Shown here: in pieces, positions 7,593-15,190 of the stretch | Position numbering within the stretch: position 1 is the first letter of the stretch | How the letters are laid out: each line of letters opens with the position of its first letter | From: Setaria digitata | Lineage: Eukaryota; Nematoda; Chromadorea; Rhabditida; Setariidae | NCBI GenBank assembly: GCA_003640385.1 | Contig: RCAB01000860.1 | Location: 1 to 15,190 of the forward strand | DNA: 15,190 bases | Direction of reading: 5' to 3' | The notes under the pieces: model-generated | What the model was told of the DNA's origin: nothing | The model's database searches: none | What the model saw: only the letters and a program-made list of their open reading frames with translations | Position numbers and translations under genes: made by a program

Positions 7593-10160
7593 TCATTGCA
7601 TTGACCTGAATGCATAACACGTCACCGTGTAATTGGTTACACGACAATACTGATCAGTATACGTAACGTAAGCGAAAGTACCAGTGAAGCAAATCACGTT
7701 GAAGGCTTCATTGAATTCTGCTTTTATAGCATTTTGAATTTGCTGTTTGGATGTTATCCAATCATCGTTCAAATTCTGCAAAAATTTTCGCCATCGAAAA
7801 TATCCTATAGATTAAAATAATATAAGTGTATTGTTTTCATAAAATGTAAAAATTAAGTTAATAATTTCCGATTTTAATTACACTACATAAGATGCTTACA
7901 AATTCGTTGCATTTTCAATATTTTACAAAATGCCACTGAATTTTTGCAATAAATTTATTCATTTTTAAGACATTTATTTCATTCCGAATACTTTTGATAA
8001 TTCCATTGAAATATTTTGAAAAATTTCATAAACACTTCCTAATTCTTTTCCTTTTTTATTTTTTATTTTAATGAAGCTTTTTCTTTAATCACAATACTTT
8101 TCTTTTCCAATCCATTAGTATCTATCTTTGTATATCCTAGAATAGTTATTAATGATAGAAAAAAAAACTTAAGAAATTTATTACTAAAAGTATATATGTC
8201 AAATTTTTTTGCTAGCTTATTTTCCTCTCCTAATGTAGTTAAATAAAATAAATATATTTGTATTTTTAAAAAATTTTCTTCCCAATTTTTTTTTTTTTTT
8301 TTTAAATGCTATTCAAAAATGATGAAAACTAACGGCCAACATAGTAGTCTTCAGGCGATCATCGTTACAAACTGAATCTTCTTTAATTTCATTAGTATTT
8401 AAATTTGCTAGGCTGGAGCGTTTAACAATACTGTGATAGCCTGTTTGCTGAATCGGCCTTCTTCCAACATTATATGAACCATGAATTGTCTGTAAATTTT
8501 TCGTCTATATTCGTAATTATTTTATAAATTAACAAACGATTCTAAAGTGGAAATTATTTATTAAATAAAGAAATTTTTTCTTTCCTTAAAAAATTTGAAT
8601 GAATTTATGTTAGCTATATTTAATAGCTAGAAATCAAATTGCACCTTATTTTTAAAAATATTAAAAAATAAAATTTGTTTTCGGAGTAAAAATTATAAAA
8701 TTGTAGCAAGAAAAAAGTTAAATTGCTTATTTCGAACATTTTATGAAAATTAGGAATAAGGAGTATTATGAATTGAAAATATCTTTTCTTAATGCACCAA
8801 TTTTTTTTTTCTCTTTCTCCTCTGAGATATGCTCTATTTAATTAATATCTCCATAGAACAGCTCTTATCATTACATATTGAGACTTAAATTTTTGAAAAT
8901 TTTTTCTTATTGAAAACAAAAAAAAAAAAAAGAAGACAGAGATGATAATATTTGGTAATCCAAATTAAAATTAATTAAATGATTTGAATTAGACTATTTA
9001 GAGTATTAATTTGTTAATTTAAATAAAGCAAAACTTACCATTCCTTTGCGTCTTTTTTTTGCCCTTCTTGAGCTCACTGCACTGCTACTGTATCCACCAA
9101 CTCCTTTTCTTGCTGTATCTGGCTGGTAAGTTATAACTGGTTGAGATGAAGTTGGAGAATAAGATAATGGTGACGGGACTGGACATACAATTTTAGGGCA
9201 TGTTGACGGACAAACTTTTGTAGGACATGGTGGTGGTGGTGGACAAACCTTTTCTGGACGTGGTGGCGGTGGTGGTGGACAAACTTTTTTAGGACAAGGT
9301 GGTGGCGGAGGACAGATCTTTTGAGGACATGGTGGTGGTGGTGAATATGATGGAAGTGATGGGCAGACTTTTTTAGGACAAGGTGGTGGTGGCGGACAAA
9401 TTTTTTCAGGACGTGGCGGTGGTGGCGAATATGATGGTGGACAAATCCTTTGAGGTGGTGGTGGTGGACAAACTTTTGTGGGACATGGTGGTGGTGGTGG
9501 TGGGCAGACCTTTTCTGGACGTGGTGGTGGTGGTGGTGGACAAACTATTTTAGGACACGGTGGTGGTCGCGGACAAACTTTTTCAGGACGTGGCGGTGGT
9601 GGCGAATAAGATGGCGGACAAATCTTTTGGGGTGGTGGTGGTGGACAAACTTTTGTAGGACAAGGTGGCGGTGGCGGACAAACCTTCTTAGGACACGACA
9701 ATGGCGGCGAATATGATGGTGGACAAATCTTTTGGGGTGGTGGTGGTGGACAAACTTTTGTAGGACAAGGTGGCGGTGGCGGACAAACTTTTTCCGGACG
9801 TGGTGCCGAATATGATGGTGGACATATCTTTTGAGGAGGTGGCGGTGGACAAACTTTTTTAGGACAAGGTGGCGGTGGTGGGCAAGGCCTTGCCAATGAA
9901 GGTGTTAACGAATATGAAGATAAATTAGGATTTTTTTGTTTCGGACAAATTGGTACCGGACAAGGTGGTGGCGGTGGACAAGTCATTAACTGAGAACTAA
10001 TTTGACCTCGGCTTCTGCTATGCAAATAACCTTTATCACCTGGTATGTTCCGTCTATTTATTTGTCGACATTCTGCTTCCGAACAACAACAAGTTTCCAG
10101 AAAAACTTGACGAAATATTGCGCCAATTACTAATGCAAATAACCAAAATTTGGAAAACAT
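7593..10160 (-). CDS. Ground-like (GRL) domain secreted protein with Cys/Pro repeat arm
   Basis: Three exons, 10160-9039, 8489-8334 and 7775-7593, join in phase 0 to give 486 residues. ATG at 10160-10158 is the first in-frame ATG after an upstream stop. Residues 1-22 look like a signal peptide (FWLFALVIGAIF core), followed by a CCC-containing segment. Residues 61-329 are a tandem Cys/Pro array. Residues 365-372 are strongly basic (RRAKKRRK), a possible proprotein convertase site. The GRL domain spans about 415-482: CNDDRLK at the end of exon 2, then SKQQIQNAIKAEF, FNVIC, FAYV, TDQYC and VTCYAF in exon 3, with its four cysteines at about 415, 455, 470 and 479. GRL proteins are nematode hedgehog-related proteins without the Hog autoprocessing domain; several C. 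elegans members act in or mark epidermis, glia or other cells lining apical matrix. A role in cuticle or matrix is inferred. The family call is firm; the member is not identified, so no symbol is given. Confidence 0.9.
7776..8333 (-). other. GRL gene intron 2, inside the GRL domain
   Basis: The 558-base intron starts with GTTAGTTTTC after codon GCC and ends ATTTTTGCAG before AAT. It lies in phase 0, about a dozen residues after the first conserved cysteine. The donor is less standard than GTAAGT, but it is the only one seen that keeps the frame and restores the domain. The body is AT-rich with no further gene. Confidence 0.8.
8490..9038 (-). other. GRL gene intron 1
   Basis: The 549-base intron begins with canonical GTAAGTTTTG after ATG at the end of exon 1 and ends AAATTTACAG before ACA. 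It is phase 0 and separates the repeat arm and basic site from the linker and first domain cysteine. Reading through the donor would add ten codons and a stop at 9008-9006, losing the GRL domain. Confidence 0.8.
9174..9980 (-). repeat. Coding tandem repeat: Cys/Pro-rich array in GRL exon 1
   Basis: The array encodes 35 cysteines in residues 61-329, arranged as CPPPPPCP, KKVC or TKVC, CPPPPPQKIC and PPSYS blocks. A higher-order unit of about 33-36 residues (CPPPPPQKICPPSYS plus PRPEKVCPPPPPCP) recurs about five times, with shortened or substituted copies. Two stretches of 68 bases, 9616-9683 and 9721-9788, are identical at an offset of 105 bases, showing recent in-frame duplication. The plus strand here is rich in GGT and GGC triplets. 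Similar Cys/Pro arms precede the domain in other ground-like proteins; their exact role is not known to me. Confidence 0.9.
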
Positions 10161-10170
10161 TCTCAAACTT

Positions 10171-10241
10171 CTGCAACTGCATCATTTAAAATATGTCATA
10201 AATTTAAATGCTAACACAATGCTTGAATAGTTTCTGGCGCT
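10171..10241 (-). promoter_or_regulatory. Possible trans-splice acceptors for the GRL mRNA
   Basis: Two AG sites could receive a spliced leader. TTTATTTTGCAG ends at 10240, with a good pyrimidine-rich lead, 79 bases before the start codon, but leaves upstream ATGs in the leader. GTTGCAG ends at 10171, ten bases before the ATG, and makes that ATG the first one. Nematode mRNAs are often trans-spliced close to the start codon, which favours 10171. No promoter motif was recognised. Confidence 0.4.
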
Positions 10242-10324
10242 GCAAAATAAAAAATATGGCAGAAATATGATAGAATTTATGTTATGCATTAGGTATATCC
10301 AAAGTGAGTCTTTAGTTATTATAT

Positions 10325-10449
10325 TTAGAAAATAGATTCATTTTGAAGTTTGACATTTGAATATATTATCATTTTTAAGGAATTATTTGCACGACACTTT
10401 TGCGATTTATCATTGCTCATTTGTTTATCATTTACTTCACCACTTTGAC
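10325..10449 (-). CDS. Candidate terminal exon upstream of the GRL gene
   Basis: After an acceptor-like ATATTTATCAG the minus strand has 40 open codons and then TAA at 10327-10325. The reading includes QSGEVNDKQMSNDKSQKCRA, less biased to Phe, Ile and Lys than random frames here. No AATAAA is obvious just downstream and no preceding exon in the right phase was found. It stops 165 bases before the GRL start codon on the same strand, so it could be the 3' end of another gene, or a chance frame. Confidence 0.25.
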
Positions 10450-11709
10450 CTGATAAATATTAGTTAACATCTCAAATTAAACTATTTTGTGGTAGATGAG
10501 CTATTTCTTTTTGATTTCAGTAATATATTGGGAGATAAATGATCATATCATGATACTGATACCTCTTATGAAGTTGTACAGTTCTACTTCGTATCAGTAG
10601 CATTATCACGGTAAAATAAATAATTATTAATCTTATCCTTTAATAGATACGAACCAATTTTTAATTATGCTTGAAAAAAAAATAATAATAATAAAACTAT
10701 CCAGGAAAAAAACACAGATAAAAACAATTTTTTTTAACAAGGTATTTTTCTCTTTGGCTTACTGCAAAGAAATGACCAGCTACTGTATTATTATAATAAG
10801 TTATTATCATTAGTATTATGATAATAATTCATCGTATATGCTAAGGTAAATTGTTAATCCATATTACTCCTTAAATTTGTTTACTTTCCTTTTTTCCAAT
10901 TTTCACAATTTTCATTGATATTTAATGAAATAAGCAATGGAAATAATAAATAGGCAATCAAATTTAAATTTAATTCAAAGTTAAAAATAAAAATATTTTC
11001 AAATTGTTTGTACATGAGGAAACTAATCGCACATATGTGAAATCCGTTTGTGAATAAAATATATCAAACTTTTTATGTTCAGAAATTTTTGTTATAATCT
11101 TTCTTTCATTATTATTAGTTTTTTTTCTCTATATATACATCCATAAATACTATATGCATTTATAAAATATTCATAATATTCCAATATTCCTAATATTCCA
11201 AATATTTAAAATAAATATCACAGCTAAGAAAATTATCTAGTGACAAATGTTTGCAATTTTCGTTTTTATGCATTAATTTTAATAAATACTAAAAAAAAAA
11301 AAAAAAAAAAAGTAGCAAAATCTTTTTGAGCCTTACTTAGGTATGGATGAGGAAAATAAGCAAAAGCAATTCTTTATTTTAACACAACACATCATAGTTA
11401 TCATATGCATGAATAGATTCAACAAAACAAAATAACTTTTATTTATAAAGTTAAATAAAAACTAAAACTCGCTTCAGTTTTTTTTTTCAGGTTAAAAATC
11501 TACAATATTTAAAAAAAAAAAAAAAAAAAAAAGAAATCAAATGATAAATGAAAAAAAATGAAGAAGCAAACTTTCCGCATTATTTGATTTGCAAAAATAA
11601 TTTGTTACCTTTGCTAGTTTTGCAAATTCTTCAGAAAAAAAGAGAAAAAAAATTACAATATTACAGTCAAATTTTGCCAATGAGCAATTAATTATATGCT
11701 GAAATGAAA

Positions 11710-11740
<31 letters not shown>

Positions 11741-13490
11741 GGAAAAAATGAGCAACATGTTTTCTTGTTGTTGAAAAATTAAAAACTGTCAATTTTCTGA
11801 GAGAAAATTATTAATATTGCATGTTTTAAACAAGAAATAAACTGTGTTTTTTTTTTTCGATATATTCACAATTATTTGTCGAAACTTTTACAACACTTTT
11901 TTTTTTTTTTTTTACCTCAAGAATTTGACAATAATACTTTCCATTAATAATAACGCTGCTGTTGCAAAAAAAAAGAGCAAATATTATCATTACTGAAAAT
12001 TTTGAAATTAATTTTAATTTTTGGAAAAGAAAATCAAAATACTTCTGCAATGAGAAAAAAAAAAAAAAAAAAGGACAAAAGAAGAAGGAAGCAAATGTTA
12101 ATTAATGATTTTTATTGCTTTCTTCTGAACTATTTGCTATAATTATTCAAAATTTTTGCATCATTTCTTTCGCTCCAGGAATGCTACTTTAATTGTGTGT
12201 GAATATTGAAAGTATTTTCGCCTAAAATTAAACAATTCATGAGAATTGTTCAATTAGATTGGAATTTATTTAGCAAGCAGATTGCAAAATTCAGATCTTC
12301 TTCGTTCCACTAATATGATACATTGCATCATATTAACCAAACTATTACGAAGATGATTAATTAATTATCATTTTGTTAATCTGAATTATTAAGAAAAAAT
12401 AAAAAAAATAATAATAATAATAAAGTATGCGGCAACAGTATGACTGATTAGTGAGCCTTATTTTTTTTTATCTATTTCATTTCTCCTATTTTTTCTTTTT
12501 TTTTTTTTTGAGAACTAATTATTTTAATGACATAAAAAAAATTATCAAATTTTATGATACATTTAATAGCACTGATAGCGTTACAACGCAGAATATCACG
12601 TTACATTACGTCACGCAAAAAGAAAATTGCAATATAATTTTGCTTATTTTGTGATGCATTTTTAATTTAAGAAATATGCGCCCAATTAGCGCAATGAACT
12701 ATTTTATTCTATATTAATGAATTCAGTAATTGAAAAAGGCATTGAAAATTAACAATTGAAGAGGAAAAAATCTTAAAATCAAAAATAAATAAATAAAGGA
12801 AGATTTATAAAAACAGCAAACTTTAGAATCATATTTAAACACAAATTTTTATTTTTTTTTATTTGATTTCTGCAGAATAAACTATATAAGTTTAACATTT
12901 TCTCTTCTGTAAAATTTATTTAAGACAATTCTGACTCATTAGTCTGAACGTGAATTCACTACCATTAGAGTAGCACGTCCTAGTCTTCAGTATCATCATT
13001 ATTTCAGATGGTTAAATTTAATTACTCCACGCTAATATATAGTGACAAAAATATATTAAAAAAAAGACTACCGTAATACTCAAATTTAAGTCATTTTATC
13101 ACATCATTCTTGCTGATTAATGCAATTCAGAAGCTCCTGTAACTGCCACAACCAAAAAAAAAAAAAAAAAAAAAATATTTAAAAGGTCTAAAATTGTTGA
13201 ATCTCTAAGATGAAATTCAAATAACAATTTGTAAAATTGTTCACATGTCTGTTTAATATTTTCGTTAATCTGCACTCTCAGAATCAGTCTGTAATGTTCA
13301 TCAATAAATAGTCTTGATCAGTTAGAAAAGTATTGAATTAGAATAAAAGAACTTTCGTAAAGAATGTATGGAAAGGGATTATATTAGATGCTTTTTCAAA
13401 GCATTCATTCAGCTTATATTTCCTGGAATTCAGGTCATCGAATTCGTTCTCACATAATTGCTCAGATCGGAAACTACAAAATTTCTTCTA

Positions 13491-13495
<5 letters not shown>

Positions 13496-13531
<36 letters not shown>
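13496..13531 (+). repeat. 36-base A homopolymer
   Basis: Thirty-six consecutive A bases are followed by CCCC. No target-site duplication or reverse-transcriptase-derived sequence is visible beside it, so a retroposed tail is not shown. Length in the assembly may be inexact. Confidence 0.9.
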
Positions 13532-13533
<2 letters not shown>

Positions 13534-14458
13534 CCATCGACAATATTACTAATTTATTTCTGCCTTTGAATGAAAATACAAATCAAGTTTTGAGAAATAA
13601 AACTAGTAGACAAAGTAAATAAATTACACTTATGTGTTATAGCAATTAGCATATCATATATCATTAATTAGACTATGATTATGAAACTGTTAAATGCAAA
13701 TTTATTATTTTAAGCGAATTACGTCGTTTTTAGCTTTGTTTACGTGAAGTAAGGGAGAGCTTTTAGCGTTGAAGTGAATTTATTCATATGTATGTGTTAA
13801 TAATTTGATGTAGATTATGGTAAATACTCTCGTATGATGTCCTGAAATGAAATGCAAGCAGAACAATGAGTAGTATTTCGTGTGACTGTATTTAGGATTA
13901 GGAAATTTTAATTATCTTATAACAAAACTTGCTTGAAGCATTCTAATAAGTGAGTCCTCAAAAATTAATAAAACTTCATTCAAATTTACACGTGACCTTT
14001 CGAACTATATCATTTCGTAAGTATGCATAATCATCATTCACTTTAACTAAGTTTATTATTTTAAGCCGACATGCTCCATGTTTACAATATGCATTACATT
14101 TGCAGATATTAATAACGCATATTTCTTAGCAAAAGAGCAGAAGTGCAAAATTGCATTTCAATTGAAAGTCAAAAGCGCAAAAGCTTTTCGGCACTTCGAT
14201 AATATCGGTATGCTAATGTTTCGGACTCTCTTCATGGTTCATTCGTTCCAGTTTCAGTTGTCCGTTTGGACGAGATCGCTAAATACATGAGAGATTAGGC
14301 AAATAGAACATTGCGGGAAGAAAAATTTGCAATTCTTAACTAATTTCTTAAGTATTCATTTTTAAATCCCAAAAATTTGAAATCAGACATTTCTGATTAA
14401 CCGACAAAACAAATGATTAAATCTTTTTCACTTTTTATTTTTATTTTATTTTATTTTC

Positions 14459-14464
14459 TTTATT
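14459..14464 (-). terminator. Polyadenylation signal of the right-end gene
   Basis: The minus strand reads AATAAA starting three bases after the proposed TAA stop at 14470-14468, and several more AATAAA copies follow within 30 bases. Because this tract is simple AAAT-type repeat, the signals may be fortuitous. Confidence 0.35.
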
Positions 14465-14467
14465 TTT

Positions 14468-15135
14468 TTATTTTTTGAAAGGAACTTTCCCATACCTTAG
14501 TGCCGTTCTCTGAATAACGGAAATTAGTTATTATTTAAAATTAAAATTTATTCAAAAAAATTGACTTTCGTTTGCCAGAAATTTGATCTTTGAATGGAAA
14601 TAGCAGACTGTTACAAATTCATTATTTGTAACAGTAAATAAATAAATCAGGCAGTTAACAAATTCTGAATGATAAGCAAAGCCTCTTCCGTGGCTCATTT
14701 GCATTGTTAAAAGTTGAAGCGACATTCAGTGACAAATTTACCTTCTTTAACTTCTGATCACTGATTGTTTTTCCAAGTTTTGATTTTGCCACCTTCGATG
14801 GCTCTCCTGATGCTACAGAGAGAAAAGGAAAAAATAAACAGAAAACGAATCATTTCAGTAATCATATCATTTTCTTCCTGCTCCTGATGACTTCCTTTTC
14901 TCAAAATTAACAATTTACCTGGCAGAGGTTTTGCGCTAATATGCTTTGGCGAATTTTTAACAGTACTGTCATTTGCACATTTGATGTTGTAGGATGTAGA
15001 CCTTGTGCCGTATTCAGTTGTATCAACTGAAGATTCAGTCTCAATTGTGCCGATCGTTTCAACCGTTGTCCCGTCATCAACTGTCGTAGCTAATGATGTT
15101 TCTCTCTTCAAGACAGCAGTGATAAAATGCAACAT
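14468..15135 (-). CDS. Three-exon Ser/Thr-rich small protein, function unknown
   Basis: Exons 15135-14919, 14812-14742 and 14509-14468 join in frame to a 109-residue protein. Donors are CCAG/GTAAATTG and GAAG/GTAAATTT; acceptors are TCTCTCTGTAG and TTATTCAG. Exon 1 is Thr/Ser/Glu-rich (TTVETIGTIETESSVDTTEY), exon 2 is Lys-rich (SKVAKSKLGKTISDQKLKK), and exon 3 ends ALRYGKVPFKK then TAA. The ATG at 15135 is chosen because an in-frame TAA lies about 21 bases upstream of it, with a T-rich acceptor-like TTCTTCTATAAG just before. Exon 1 could instead be internal, entered through the AG at about 15149. The final exon is the least certain. There is no clear signal peptide, membrane segment or known domain; the composition suggests a disordered protein. 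Reading past the first donor gives a longer frame (KLLILRKGSHQEQ onward) that crosses a good acceptor and is probably intron. Confidence 0.5.
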
Positions 15136-15190
15136 ATTACTCAAGCTAAGTTGCCAGTTAAGTTAGCTTATAGAAGAAAAAAAAAAAAAA
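15136..15190 (-). promoter_or_regulatory. 5' flank of the right-end gene with possible splice acceptor
   Basis: On the minus strand a T-rich run (with two C) leads to CTATAAG at about 15169-15163, then 27 bases to the proposed ATG. This is compatible with a trans-splice or 5' leader acceptor, although AAG is weaker than CAG. The window ends inside the T run, so the promoter cannot be seen. Confidence 0.3.

Larger units (their letters stand above)
10450..14467. other. AT-rich intergenic stretch
   Basis: No supported gene is seen. It holds imperfect hairpins at 10550-10603 and 12299-12353, A runs of 21 or more at 11291, 11511, 13154 and 13496, T runs near 11897 and 12497, and a 22-residue plus frame starting at an ATG immediately after TTATTTCAG (13008-13076). 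A plus frame from ATG 14078 to 14290 is open for 70 residues but has no family resemblance or splice support. Confidence 0.55.

Noticed and set aside
9450..9716. Plus-strand frame rich in Trp, Arg and Thr
   Set aside because: It is the antisense of the Pro/Cys array of the GRL exon; the tryptophans are reverse-complemented proline codons.
10161..10166. Extending the GRL protein two codons upstream to TTG
   Set aside because: TTG is not a usual start in nematode nuclear genes. ATG at 10160 gives a good signal peptide.
11537..12050. Minus-strand Phe- and Lys-rich frames
   Set aside because: They are translations of long A and T runs with no start context or neighbouring exons.
12930..13000. 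tRNA-like short pairing segments
   Set aside because: No T-loop GTTCRA motif or acceptor stem could be fitted; no tRNA was found elsewhere by eye.
13496..13531. A36 as the tail of a processed retrocopy
   Set aside because: No gene-like sequence precedes it and no flanking direct repeat was found.
1..15190. Endosymbiont (for example Wolbachia) insertion, transposase or CRISPR array
   Set aside because: No long bacterial-type frame, no terminal inverted repeats with a transposase, and no regularly spaced repeats were seen.

Overview
The window is AT-rich eukaryotic DNA with long A and T runs, short exons, GTAAGT-type donors and TTTCAG/TTTGCAG-type acceptors. The one gene recognised with confidence, a ground-like (GRL) hedgehog-related gene, belongs to a family known from nematodes, so the source is almost certainly a nematode. 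The AT content would suit a filarial or related parasitic worm, but species and clade are not proven here.

Layout. Positions 1-150 hold a degenerate 35-bp tandem repeat. Positions 204-1322 hold a phase-consistent chain of short minus-strand exon candidates that may be a small gene of unknown function. From 1323 to 7592 the sequence is mostly featureless AT-rich DNA with a G15A9 tract (2095-2118), an exact 79-bp direct repeat around the only ambiguous base (4247-4417), and a few exon-like islands, the best at 3699-3872. The centre (10160 down to 7593, minus strand) is a three-exon GRL gene of 486 predicted residues: signal peptide, a long Cys/Pro tandem-repeat arm, a basic cleavage-like site, and a C-terminal GRL domain split by an intron. 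From 10161 to 14467 the DNA is again AT-rich, with hairpins, long A runs and one minus-strand exon candidate (10325-10449). At the right end (15135 down to 14468, minus strand) three exons join in frame into a 109-residue Ser/Thr-rich protein of unknown function.

All supported genes lie on the minus strand. Distances between them are kilobases, so no operon is evident. The GRL product is expected to be secreted to an apical extracellular matrix or cuticle-associated compartment; nothing in the window links the other candidates to it. No tRNA, rRNA, transposase, CRISPR array or bacterial insertion was seen. Exon models come from reading frame, phase and splice signals only; no transcript data or database search was available.
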